DNA from: Bacteroidales bacterium
Lineage (GTDB): Bacteria; Bacteroidota; Bacteroidia; Bacteroidales; F082
DNA length: 64,000 nt
Assembly (NCBI GenBank): GCA_017394865.1
Contig: JAFPWT010000009.1
Location: 1-64,000, forward strand
Direction of reading: 5' to 3'
In this document: one piece after another, positions 48,183 through 56,881 of the stretch
Numbering within the stretch: the stretch's first letter is position 1
How the letters are laid out: each line of letters opens with the position of its first letter
Notes under the pieces: generated by a model
Seen by the model: the letters and a program-made list of their open reading frames with translations, nothing else
Told to the model about the DNA's origin: nothing
The model's database searches: none
Made by a program: the position numbers and the translations under genes

Positions 48183-50473
48183 AAAACTATGGAGCCATCA
48201 TACTATTCTTTGCCATCCTTCTGACAGGGTGCCATAAGGACGATGAATATATCTATCAAGACACGCGGCAATGGGTGGAGAAGACGGTAGTCGTGGTGGC
48301 ACCCACCTCCGACCCCATCATGAAGGCCCGTCTGGAACGTACCGCTGACTGGATGCAGCAAAACCTGCACAACGCACAGCTGCACGACACGCTCTGCATT
48401 ACCTTGAAGTTGGAATGGTATGACGAACGCACCGAGGACATGGCCGCTTTGGGCGAAGAGTTGGCCTCACGCGAGGATGTGATGGCCATCATCGGGCCCT
48501 TCGACAACGACCGCGCCAACCGCTTTGCTCCCTATTGCCAACGGACAGGCAAGCCCCTCATCCTGCCCACAGCCACCAGCGAGTCGCTCATCCGCCGTTT
48601 CGCCATCACCAGCACCGGCGACGGTCAACAGCCTTTCCTGTGGTCGCTTACCGAGACCGACATCTCACAGTCGGAGGTGATGCTCAGCCTCTGTGCCACC
48701 TACCTGCAACAATATCCCAACGAAATTATCAACGAAATGTCCTCGCTGGGCGCCCTCTTCACGCCCAACAACAGCTATGGGCAGACTTTCTATGACTGGG
48801 CACCCTTCCAGGCCACCGAGTTAGGCATCGGCTTTAACTGGTGCGAAAAGTACAACAACGACGATCAGCTCTACCAGCAGCTGCAAAGCTACTATGACGA
48901 AATAGGAGAATACTTTTACAGTCTTTACATCCCCTCGTTGATTGTAGCCGAAAACGCAGAGCAACTCTACCAGATTGCCCGTATGCGAAGCCTGTGGTTG
49001 GGCATCGACCCCGACGACCCTGCGGGCGACAACGATGAAGAGGCCTATCTCCGCGTGGTTTGGGCACCTGTCCATTACGCCATTTCAAACCTCACCGATG
49101 AGGCGATCACAGCCCTCGGTCCTCGTGGCATCGCCCTTAGCAGTGGCTATCAAGGCTATTCGCCTTACGCCGACCCCACCACAGGCTTCGAGATGAGCTA
49201 CGAAAGCCTTTACGGTGTGAAGCCCACCTTTGCCGAATGCAAGTTCTACGACGCCCTGCTGCTCTCCGCCTTCGCGGCAAGCTATATGGAACACCACAAC
49301 TCCGACAACCTGAACGACGCCATCATCGCCATCACCACCACCGACAATATTCTCAATGGTGCCGCTTGGAGCGAGATGGGCATGGAACTTTACTTGACCA
49401 GTCTCGAACGTGGCAAATTGATCGGCTTCAAAGGCGCCTGTGGCGCAGTGCAGTTCGACAAGGATTGCTACACTGCCGCCCTCAACACCACTTACGTCAA
49501 CTGGGTTATCGATGAGGGTCATGTGCGGCATCAAGGCTACTACAGCACCTCGGGTGGCGCGCAGACGGGTGAAGCCTTGGCTTCGTGGAACTGGCTCGTC
49601 AGCAACGCCGCCGCCACCTTCGATGCACAATATGGCGGCTCGTCCGACATCACCTACCCGGCCATGACCGACCAATACGCCGTATTGGTGCAGGGCAGCA
49701 ACGGCTGGAGCAACTACCGTCACGAAGCCGACGTGCTCAACGTATATCAGATGCTGAAAGCGGGCGGCTACGACGACGACCATATCATCATGGTGTTGGC
49801 CGACGAAGTGGCTACGGCACCAGAGAATACCGACTATGGTGCCGTGCGCACCGACCCCAACGGTCCCAACCTGCGTGAAGGCGCCGTCATCGACTACCGC
49901 AGTGCCGACCTCACGCCGCAAGACATCGTCAACATCTTGCAAGGCACCCCCACTGGCCGCACGCCCGTGGTACTGCCTGGTGGATCCGGACACAACGTCT
50001 TTTTCTTCTGGAGCGGACATGGCCGCAGCATGCCTGCCGGTGGCGTGAACGAGATGGCATGGCGCAACCTGCCTGCTGGCAACGGCATGACCGCCGACCT
50101 CCTTGCACAGACCCTCTCGCAGATGGCCTCGCAAGGGCGTTTCCGCCAGATGCTCGTCTGCCTCGAACCCTGTTTCTCGTCCAACCTGGGCAAAGCCCTT
50201 GAGGGGATTCCTGGTGTGTTGGCCATCTGCGCTGCTGGACCTTACGAGCAGTCGTTCGCCGATTCGTGGAGCAACGAGTTGGGCATCTGGATGTGCGACC
50301 GCTTCAGTCGCAACCTTGTGGGCCATGCCACCACCCACCCCAATGGCACCTACCGCGACCTCTACCTCTACTGCGCCCAACACACCCTCGGCTCGCATGT
50401 CGGCATTTTCAACCACACCAACTTCGGTAATCTATATACCTCCCAAACCCGTGACTTTTTCATTAACGAATAA
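48170..50473 (+). CDS. Receptor-legumain fusion: type 1 periplasmic-binding domain plus C13 cysteine peptidase
   Basis: 767 residues from the ATG at 48170; lipobox ending LTGC (Cys21). Residues of about 40-470 follow the LivK/Peripla_BP_6 receptor fold (VVVVAPTSDPIMKARLE, DVMAIIGPFDND, then TATSESLIRRFA). From about 502 the sequence becomes legumain-like: YAVLVQGSNGWSNYRHEADV, DDDHIIMVLADEV, then FFFWSGHG with catalytic His617 and MLVCLEPC with catalytic Cys668. These fit the clan CD rule of a hydrophobic block, HG, and a hydrophobic block, E/D-x-C. C13 enzymes cut after Asn/Asp or, like GPI8, transfer acyl chains. The fusion suggests that ligand binding controls a peptidase on the envelope. 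Confidence 0.82.
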   Translation: MDKVKNYGAIILFFAILLTGCHKDDEYIYQDTRQWVEKTVVVVAPTSDPIMKARLERTADWMQQNLHNAQLHDTLCITLKLEWYDERTEDMAALGEELASREDVMAIIGPFDNDRANRFAPYCQRTGKPLILPTATSESLIRRFAITSTGDGQQPFLWSLTETDISQSEVMLSLCATYLQQYPNEIINEMSSLGALFTPNNSYGQTFYDWAPFQATELGIGFNWCEKYNNDDQLYQQLQSYYDEIGEYFYSLYIPSLIVAENAEQLYQIARMRSLWLGIDPDDPAGDNDEEAYLRVVWAPVHYAISNLTDEAITALGPRGIALSSGYQGYSPYADPTTGFEMSYESLYGVKPTFAECKFYDALLLSAFAASYMEHHNSDNLNDAIIAITTTDNILNGAAWSEMGMELYLTSLERGKLIGFKGACGAVQFDKDCYTAALNTTYVNWVIDEGHVRHQGYYSTSGGAQTGEALASWNWLVSNAAATFDAQYGGSSDITYPAMTDQYAVLVQGSNGWSNYRHEADVLNVYQMLKAGGYDDDHIIMVLADEVATAPENTDYGAVRTDPNGPNLREGAVIDYRSADLTPQDIVNILQGTPTGRTPVVLPGGSGHNVFFFWSGHGRSMPAGGVNEMAWRNLPAGNGMTADLLAQTLSQMASQGRFRQMLVCLEPCFSSNLGKALEGIPGVLAICAAGPYEQSFADSWSNELGIWMCDRFSRNLVGHATTHPNGTYRDLYLYCAQHTLGSHVGIFNHTNFGNLYTSQTRDFFINE

Positions 50474-50531
50474 ACAATACAACATAATCAATTTACAAAC
50501 ACAAATTATTAACTATTTAAAACTCTAAAAA

Positions 50532-51137
50532 ATGAAGCGTAATGTTTTGATGACGCTGGCCGCCGTCGTGGTTTGCGGCCTGGCTGTGACACTGTTCACC
50601 CAGTGCAACAAAGACAAAAACAAGAACCCCGAGGTAACGATGATGTACTATGTCTCTGTCAGCCCCGACGTGCTGAGCGTGGCCAACGTAGAAATCAACT
50701 ACCTCAACGCCACTGGTGCCCAACAGAAAGAAATCCTGACCGACACTGCATGGAAGAAACCCTTGGAGACTAATACCCTGCCTCTCACTGAGGGCGTGTG
50801 GGCCAAGCTCACACCGAAGGCTTCCATTGCTGATGGCAACTACCAATTGAGCATTCACGCTGTTGCAGCTTACGGCATCAAGTTGACTGACGGCACGAAT
50901 ACCCATGATGGCTGGCAAAACGCCAACTACAGCACCATCACCACTGCACGGAATGCCGATGAGGTAGCCGTTTGGTGTGCTCAAAGCCCAACAGTAGCCA
51001 TCACCATCGACAAGGAGGGAGTTTCCGACCTCACCCATGTGGATTTTGGCGGCAACGGTGACTCAACCAACTCATACAACGGTTTTTGTAAATTCATAGC
51101 CTGGCTCTTTGGTTTTGATCCAGAAGATTGTGAATAA
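50532..51137 (+). CDS. Small lipoprotein, tandem paralogue 1
   Basis: 201 residues. Hydrophobic signal ending LFTQC (Cys25) and a lysine/asparagine-rich linker. The body of about 150 residues appears beta-rich, and the last 20 residues hold two cysteines (FCKFIAWLFGFDPEDCE). I do not recognise a family. It is paralogous to the next gene. It follows the receptor-legumain gene by 58 bases and could be a partner or substrate of it. Confidence 0.7.
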   Translation: MKRNVLMTLAAVVVCGLAVTLFTQCNKDKNKNPEVTMMYYVSVSPDVLSVANVEINYLNATGAQQKEILTDTAWKKPLETNTLPLTEGVWAKLTPKASIADGNYQLSIHAVAAYGIKLTDGTNTHDGWQNANYSTITTARNADEVAVWCAQSPTVAITIDKEGVSDLTHVDFGGNGDSTNSYNGFCKFIAWLFGFDPEDCE

Positions 51138-51177
51138 TTGTGACAAATATTAAATCAAACCTCTAAATAAAAATACA

Positions 51178-51795
51178 ATGAAAAAAAGCATCTTTATGAC
51201 CTTGGCCGCCGTCGTAGTTTGCGGCCTTGCATTGACCTTGTTCACCCAGTGCAACAAAGACAAAAACAAGAACCCAGAAGTGAAGATGATGTACTACGTC
51301 TCTGTCAGCCCCGACGTGCTGAGCGTGGCCGACGTAGAAATCAACTACCTCGACGCCACTGGTGCCCAACAGAAAGAAATCTTGACTGACACTGCATGGA
51401 AAAAACCTTTGGAGACCAATACCCTGCCCCTCACCGAGGGCGTCTGGGCCAAGCTCACCCCCAAGGCTTCCATCACCGATGGCAACTACCAACTAAGTCT
51501 CCGCACCGTCGCCGCTTACGATGCCATTCTGTCGGACGGCACAAATGCGCATGATGGATGGGAGAACGTCAACTCAGACATCACTATTGCCCAAAATGCA
51601 GAAGAAATAGCCGCCTGGTGTGCTCAAATCCCGGCTGTGGCTATCGCCATCGACAAGGAGGGCAGCTCCGAAATTACCCAGGTAGATTTCGGTGGTAACT
51701 ACGATTATGACCCGAGTGGATATAAAAGCACACTCTGCGTTGGCTGGTGCTGGCTCTTTGGATACGATCCAGAAGAACGTTGTGAAAAATGGTAA
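51178..51795 (+). CDS. Small lipoprotein, tandem paralogue 2
   Basis: 205 residues, paralogous to the previous gene, with the same signal, linker and first 110 residues at very high identity. The middle diverges, and the C-terminus again has the pattern WLFGYDPEERCE with extra cysteines. No family is recognised. The duplicated pair directly behind a peptidase gene suggests a matched function. The stretch to 51887 holds only a fragment resembling the R repeat tail at 51800-51816. Confidence 0.7.
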   Translation: MKKSIFMTLAAVVVCGLALTLFTQCNKDKNKNPEVKMMYYVSVSPDVLSVADVEINYLDATGAQQKEILTDTAWKKPLETNTLPLTEGVWAKLTPKASITDGNYQLSLRTVAAYDAILSDGTNAHDGWENVNSDITIAQNAEEIAAWCAQIPAVAIAIDKEGSSEITQVDFGGNYDYDPSGYKSTLCVGWCWLFGYDPEERCEKW

Positions 51796-51886
51796 CGTAT
51801 TCAATTATTATTTACAACCGCAGGGAAGATCGTTGCGACACCAAATCATCGGAAACCCCTGTAAATAGACGGAATTCCGTGAAAAT

Positions 51887-52118
51887 TGATGAAAAAATAA
51901 GTTAACCTGGCTTAAAAATGGAATACACTCATTACCAACACTTTACAAAGATTTTTCTCTAGTACTGTTCTTCCTAAGAAAACGTACCAAACTATGTTCA
52001 AATTTAGGTTAACTTATGTTTCCATTTAAGTTTATATTTTTACTTATTTGAACACAAAAAAGGCCGTTAGTTAACCTAACAGCCTCTCTAATTTATTGAT
52101 AATCAGTTGATTATCAGA
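51887..52118. repeat. Dispersed repeat, copy E, joined to an intact DUF2795 gene
   Basis: About 232 bp. It matches the left module of copy B and the hairpin of copies B and D, and then passes directly into the stop codon of the DUF2795 gene at 52119. Here the gene is complete, where B, C and D keep only its last seven codons. This copy may show the original arrangement. Confidence 0.8.
52056..52084 (-). terminator. Terminator of the DUF2795 gene
   Basis: GGCCGTTAG and CTAACAGCC (52062-52070 and 52076-52084) pair over nine positions with one G-U. On the minus strand a run of six U follows. The same hairpin is carried by repeat copies B and D. Confidence 0.7.
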
Positions 52119-52340
52119 TCAATACTCGTCCTCGTGGAAGAAGAAATCATCCTTCGTCGGATAATCAGGCCATAAGTCTTCGATACGTTCGTAAATGTCA
52201 CCTTCGTCTTCAATCTCCTGAAGGTTCTCGATCACTTCCTGCGGGGCCCCGGTACGCAAGGCCCAATCCAACAGCTCATCGCGGGTTGCAGGCCACGGAG
52301 CGTCTTCCAATTTCGATGCTAATTCCAGTGTCCAATACAT
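52119..52340 (-). CDS. DUF2795 domain protein
   Basis: 73 residues from the ATG at 52340, fixed by TATTTTTGC at 52367-52375. The pattern MYWTLELASKLEDAPWPATR, then APQEVIENLQEIEDE, then DYPTKDDFFFHEDEY, is that of the short Bacteroidota DUF2795 protein. It is acidic and helical, with unknown function. Its final codons (FHEDEY plus stop) and terminator recur in the dispersed repeats. Confidence 0.85.
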   Translation of the reverse strand: MYWTLELASKLEDAPWPATRDELLDWALRTGAPQEVIENLQEIEDEGDIYERIEDLWPDYPTKDDFFFHEDEY

Positions 52341-52425
52341 AGTCTTTCGGTTTAAAATTTGAGGGTGCAAAAATACACCTTATCAGCAAACTGACAAGGT
52401 TTTTTTTAATTTTTTTTCAATTAAT

Positions 52426-52986
52426 TTATTTCGCTGAATCCCAACAAGTTTCGTGCCGATTTTCCAAATAATCGAAATATCGGGCCAAAACAAAAAAATA
52501 ATCCGAAAGACGATTCAGATACCTCAAATCAATGGTATCCACTTCCTCGTGCGACGCCAACCGCCATCCCTGACGCTCCGCCCTACGGCATACCGTACGA
52601 CATACATGGCAATGCGAAGCCTTCAGGTTACCGCCTGGAATCACAAAAGCCCTCAACTCGGGCAACTCGGCATTCATCTTGTCGATGTGCTGCTCCAAAA
52701 AGTCAACATCAGCTTCCTCAAGCAGGGGGATCATCTTACTCACCTCCGAACTCCTGTCCAAGGCGAAATGCGACTCCAAGGTAAACAACTTCTGCTGGAT
52801 GACTGCCAAAGTGGCGCGAATGTCTTCACCGACACCCTCCTGGTCGTTCAACACGCCAATGAACGCACTCAGCTCATCCACCGTGCCGTAGGCCTCCACA
52901 CGGTCGTCATACTTCGGCACCCGCTTTCCCCCAATCAAAGAGGTCTGGCCCTTATCACCTGTCTTAGTATACGTTATATTCTTCAT
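52426..52986 (-). CDS. PduO-type cob(I)alamin adenosyltransferase
   Basis: 186 residues. N-terminal ATP-binding block TKTGDKGQTSLIGGKRVPK (7-25), DDRVEAYGTVDELSAFIG (27-44) and the later CRTVCRRAERQGW are diagnostic of the PduO/MMAB type. It adenosylates cob(I)alamin or cob(I)yrinic acid diamide in the cytoplasm to give the coenzyme form. It follows the methyltransferase remnant by 26 bases on the same strand. No other B12 genes or riboswitch are nearby. Confidence 0.92.
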   Translation of the reverse strand: MKNITYTKTGDKGQTSLIGGKRVPKYDDRVEAYGTVDELSAFIGVLNDQEGVGEDIRATLAVIQQKLFTLESHFALDRSSEVSKMIPLLEEADVDFLEQHIDKMNAELPELRAFVIPGGNLKASHCHVCRTVCRRAERQGWRLASHEEVDTIDLRYLNRLSDYFFVLARYFDYLENRHETCWDSAK

Positions 52987-53012
52987 TTCTTCTTCCTTCT
53001 TACTTCTGTCTT

Positions 53013-53363
53013 CTAACTTCTTAACACAAAATCCTGCTTCTCCATTCCTTCTCGATAAAAAAACAAGCCTTTGCGATACAAATCAATTGTCAAAGTAACG
53101 TCGGGACACCCACAAATCGTATCCCAAAAGTCTTCTTTCTCCTTATTTTCATGGACACCCTTCACTACATACATCACCGAAGGATCCCCTTTACGGGGTA
53201 ACGCTTCCGCTACCGTAACCGTGCTTTCAATCCCCAAAGACTTCAGTGCCTCGTCATCTCCTCCTTGAATCACCTGAGTGTAAAGCTGATACACAAAAGG
53301 CGAATGGATACGAAACGCCCCCTGCCTTCTCAACAGATATCGTAAATAACTTTTCCACCTCAT
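53013..53363 (-). pseudogene. Class I methyltransferase with an internal deletion
   Basis: 116 residues. The start, with IHSPFVYQLYTQVI, is that of a Bacteroidota O-methyltransferase-like family of about 230-260 residues. The last 50 residues (NKEKEDFWDTICGCPDVTLT, then IDLYRKGLFFYREG) are the C-terminus of the same family. The SAM-binding core between them is missing, about 110-120 residues, without loss of frame. It overlaps the stop of the upstream secreted-protein gene by ATGA. The assignment is from memory of the family and should be checked. Confidence 0.6.
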
Positions 53364-54922
53364 TCGTACTGCACTTTTTGCACATAAAACACTGTTCTAT
53401 GCGTGTTGCGCAAAGACGGATTCTGAACAATCTGGCAACCATGAATCAGATAACGGTCGCCAAACCAAGGGGAGATGCCGGCATTGTACTCGTCCTCGAA
53501 CGAGTCGGTACGGTAAAGGAAGTCAAGCGGCGTAATCTGCTGGTTGAGCAAATGCGTCCCGTCGGTATCAAACACCTCATAACGCAAAGTATTGTGGCTG
53601 GGCGAGCATACCACCAGTTCGTCGTGTGCAACCGACTCAGAAGCATGGGCTGACAACCCACTGCACAAGTCGTTCTCGAAACGAACTGCGTTGTACCATT
53701 GTAATTCGCCCTCCTCGTTGAAAGCCAAAAGTACCTCGCTGAAGAAGTCGTAACCGTCGAAAACGGTATAGTTCACAGGATAGCTGCCTCTGTAAAAGCC
53801 ATAATAGCCATATTCCATGCGCGTCTCCGAATGAAACACGGGCTGAAATGCCTCGGCGACGAACACATGATTCCCGTTAAACGACACCAACCTCGGAACA
53901 TAAAACTGGAAGGTGATCTCACCTTTCTCTTTTTTCTTGCCTTGTTTCACCTTCAGCGTCTCTTCCTTCACCCGCAGACGGTCACTCGAGGTCAAAGCCT
54001 GGTCAATGTCGGGCAGATTCTTGAAGAGATAGGACTTGGTCTTCGTCCCCCCCGCAGCAAACTTGATCCAAGCCACACCCACTGCCATCTTGCTGAAGTC
54101 TTCCGTCATGCCCTCGACGGTGACTTTCTTATTGCTCTCACGCTCCAGCGTGGCATAAACCGTTAGCTGGCGTGCCGCATCGAAAGCAAAGCACATACGT
54201 CCCAATCCCGCGTTCTCGCCATTCTCATAACGATGCGACTGCAACAAGGCACCGTCTTTGGAATACACAAAGAAACAGGTCGCCTTGTAATGCTTATCCA
54301 CGAACTCGCGAGCAGCAAGCACAAACGAACGCGACTCTGGCACAGCCACGAACTGAAACAGCACATAGTCATTAGCAATGGAAGGAGTGATTGTCCGGTG
54401 ACGGTGGCTGTCGAGGTCGTACTGCGACAGGAAGCCGTTACCCGACCGTCCATTGACAGAGAGCATCAGCGTGCCGTCAATCATAGCTATGGACTGCAGC
54501 GAAGTACGTTCCGGCAGTTTATCAATAATGGTATCCAACTTCTGATCCTGAAAACGATAAGACAGGATCCAAAAAACAATAGAATCAGACTTGGACGGTT
54601 TCTCGTCGATGAAAACGAAAGCAGCCCATTGTTGGGAGTGTTGGACACCGAAAAGCTTCATCTCATCGGGCAACCCGATCAAGTCGTTCCGAAGCACATA
54701 AAGGCTGGTGTCAAGGGCCGTAAAGCTCCACAAGTGGTTCTTATTCTCGTCGGTCTTTTCGGTCTCAAAAACCATCATGCCACCTCGTTCCTCGAACGGC
54801 TCGAAGTGGCAGCCCTGGCTTTTCGACCAACGTTCCACCTCAAAACGCGATGTCTCCACCTGTTGGGCAAAACCGCAACAGGCGGAGACAAGGATGACTG
54901 CGATGAGGTGAAGCCTGCGCAT
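53360..54922 (-). CDS. Secreted protein of unknown function
   Basis: 520 residues with a signal peptide ending GFAQ (about 20). The body reads like a WD or beta-propeller-type succession of strands with repeated short hydrophobic blocks, but no motif is firm. There is no T9SS domain. The start overlaps the stop of the T9SS protein at 54922 by one base, so the two are cotranscribed. Confidence 0.6.
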   Translation of the reverse strand: MRRLHLIAVILVSACCGFAQQVETSRFEVERWSKSQGCHFEPFEERGGMMVFETEKTDENKNHLWSFTALDTSLYVLRNDLIGLPDEMKLFGVQHSQQWAAFVFIDEKPSKSDSIVFWILSYRFQDQKLDTIIDKLPERTSLQSIAMIDGTLMLSVNGRSGNGFLSQYDLDSHRHRTITPSIANDYVLFQFVAVPESRSFVLAAREFVDKHYKATCFFVYSKDGALLQSHRYENGENAGLGRMCFAFDAARQLTVYATLERESNKKVTVEGMTEDFSKMAVGVAWIKFAAGGTKTKSYLFKNLPDIDQALTSSDRLRVKEETLKVKQGKKKEKGEITFQFYVPRLVSFNGNHVFVAEAFQPVFHSETRMEYGYYGFYRGSYPVNYTVFDGYDFFSEVLLAFNEEGELQWYNAVRFENDLCSGLSAHASESVAHDELVVCSPSHNTLRYEVFDTDGTHLLNQQITPLDFLYRTDSFEDEYNAGISPWFGDRYLIHGCQIVQNPSLRNTHRTVFYVQKVQYE

Positions 54923-56595
54923 CAGAACTTCACAAAGCGGACGACTTGCGTCTTGCCGTCGGCATAACGGATATTCAGGAAGTAAACGCCGCTCTCGTAG
55001 TTGGAGACAGCGCAGTGGGCTTCACCGGCGGTCAGGTTCATCACGCTGACCATACGGCCTGTCATGTCGAACACGCTGACCTGGGCGTCGTTCTCCAAAT
55101 TGAACGAGATCGTCTCGTTGGCGGGGTTCGGATAGACGTTAAACGAAGCGACCACTTGTTCTCCGACAGCGTCATAACCTGAGGCGGTCACTTTCACGTC
55201 AGCGATTTCCCAAGCCGTAGCGGCCACATCGTCGCAGATGTACACAAAGGCGATGTAGAGCTTGGCCTTTTTGCCCACCGGAAGATCACCTTCGGTGGCC
55301 ACCCAAGCATAGTCTCCTGAAGACCAGTCGAACATGTCAGTGATGTCTTCCCAAGTATAATTCTTTGGATTGCCATCACCCGTGTAATCGCTCGAAATCT
55401 TGACCAGCAACGGATTGCCTTCGTACATGGCAGCGTTACTGAAGCTGAGTCTCAAGGACTCGAAAGTACCCCACTCAAGGATATCGGGAGAGATCAGCCA
55501 GTCTTCGTTGGCGTGGGTAGCGCCACTGGCATAGCCGTTCATCTTCGCATAGTACACACCGTCGTATGAACCCGTCATCCAACGCTGATCGCCCTCGATA
55601 TCTACGGCGACGAAAGGATCAAGGCCACTGGCGAAGTTGGACTGCAGCGGGCAGTAGCTGTCGCCTATGGTGACCTCAGCGGTCGGATAGTTGCCATCGG
55701 TCTTGTAGTTGATGTTCTCGCCACTGTTGTTGTAGGGGAAGATAGCAAAATGATAGGTGCTGTTGCCCATCAGCTGGTTGAAGGTGAAGGTGTCGTCGCC
55801 GTTATTCATCACATTGTAAGCCACATTGCCATCAACGGCGTTGAGGTCGTTTTCGACTGGGATGCCATCAACCGGAACGGTGATGTCGCCAGTGGAACCG
55901 ACGATAAGATACGCTCTGGTATTGACGACACCCGTGGCTGTTGCTGCAGGAGTCCAAGCGAGAATAGCACTATTGCCATCAACGCGGGCGGCAAAGTATT
56001 CAGGATAGAGCTCTGGCTCGGGAAGGATGGTGGGCTCGCCGCCTTCCTTGAAGAAATAGACGGGGTCGTTGGTGGTCGACGAAGGCTTGTAGCAGCCAAA
56101 CAGGGTGGAAGCCTTGTTGTAGCGCATGGTGTTTTGCTCCACACCGCCGTTACTCACTGGCACGAAGCCACCGTTTTCACCTTCGGTGATGGTCCATTTG
56201 CCTTTGTCGTCGAGGGTGCTCTGGGTCTTAAGGTAGTTGCCACCGCCAGCAGCATAGAGGTAACCGTTATTGAGCGGATCGAAGATGGTCCATGCGCCTG
56301 CCGAGCCACCGAGGGTGAACTCGTAAGGTTCGGTCTGTGAGGTGGAACTAAGGGCCACATTGGTCGTGATGGATCCGCCTTCATCGACGATCTCGATGGC
56401 GTGACGGTTGTTGTTTTTCTGGTAGCTCATCACGAAAGCCTGGCCGTCGTTGTTGTAACCCACCAGGATGTACTTTGCACCTGCCTCAAGCTCGGAAACG
56501 GAGTTGATCTTTGTGTAAGTCGTTTGGGCAAAGCCGAAGGAAGAAACCACCATCAGCGCTGCCATAGCAAAAATTGAAAGTAGACCTTTTTTCAT
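54922..56595 (-). CDS. Secreted protein with T9SS type A sorting domain
   Basis: 557 residues. Signal peptide to about 24, then a beta-rich region of about 140 residues (AKYILVGYNNDGQAFVMSY ... NGYLYAAGGGNYL) seen in secreted nucleases and adhesins. Fibronectin-like and choice-of-anchor-like segments follow, including LISPDILEWGTFESLRLSFSN. A T9SS type A domain ends it (FNVYPNPANETISFNLEN ... GVYFLNIRY). It is exported to the surface, and the ligand is unknown. It lies downstream of the NfuA/Mrp genes. Confidence 0.8.
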   Translation of the reverse strand: MKKGLLSIFAMAALMVVSSFGFAQTTYTKINSVSELEAGAKYILVGYNNDGQAFVMSYQKNNNRHAIEIVDEGGSITTNVALSSTSQTEPYEFTLGGSAGAWTIFDPLNNGYLYAAGGGNYLKTQSTLDDKGKWTITEGENGGFVPVSNGGVEQNTMRYNKASTLFGCYKPSSTTNDPVYFFKEGGEPTILPEPELYPEYFAARVDGNSAILAWTPAATATGVVNTRAYLIVGSTGDITVPVDGIPVENDLNAVDGNVAYNVMNNGDDTFTFNQLMGNSTYHFAIFPYNNSGENINYKTDGNYPTAEVTIGDSYCPLQSNFASGLDPFVAVDIEGDQRWMTGSYDGVYYAKMNGYASGATHANEDWLISPDILEWGTFESLRLSFSNAAMYEGNPLLVKISSDYTGDGNPKNYTWEDITDMFDWSSGDYAWVATEGDLPVGKKAKLYIAFVYICDDVAATAWEIADVKVTASGYDAVGEQVVASFNVYPNPANETISFNLENDAQVSVFDMTGRMVSVMNLTAGEAHCAVSNYESGVYFLNIRYADGKTQVVRFVKF

Positions 56596-56617
56596 AGCGT
56601 TTTGTTTTATTATTGAT

Positions 56618-56869
56618 TTATTGAATTTGTTCGTGAATTTGTTCGACAGATTTTATCTCAGGGATGGATTTCTTCATCACGCTCTCGATACCGTTTTTCA
56701 GCGTCATGGTGCTATAAGGGCAACTGCCACAGGCACCGGTGAGCTCTACCTTCACCACCATATCGTCGGTGAGTTCCACAAAGTTCACGTCACCGCCATC
56801 GGCTTGGAGGTAAGGACGCACCTGCTCCAGAATGTTCTTTACACGTTTTTCTAAGAGATCTTTTTCCAT
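56618..56869 (-). CDS. NifU C-terminal (Nfu-type) iron-sulfur carrier
   Basis: 83 residues, a single Nfu domain with the cluster motif CGSCPYS (Cys51/Cys54), that is, C-x-x-C. It carries or hands on [4Fe-4S] clusters. It lies 12 bases after the Mrp-type ATPase gene and is cotranscribed, a natural pair for cluster delivery. Confidence 0.9.
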   Translation of the reverse strand: MEKDLLEKRVKNILEQVRPYLQADGGDVNFVELTDDMVVKVELTGACGSCPYSTMTLKNGIESVMKKSIPEIKSVEQIHEQIQ

Positions 56870-56881
56870 AGAATACAGAAT

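Noticed and set aside
49085-50416. Long open frame on the minus strand inside the receptor-legumain gene
   Set aside because: It is a shadow of the high-GC coding strand. It has no promoter, no signal and no recognisable domain, while the plus strand has clear receptor and C13 motifs.
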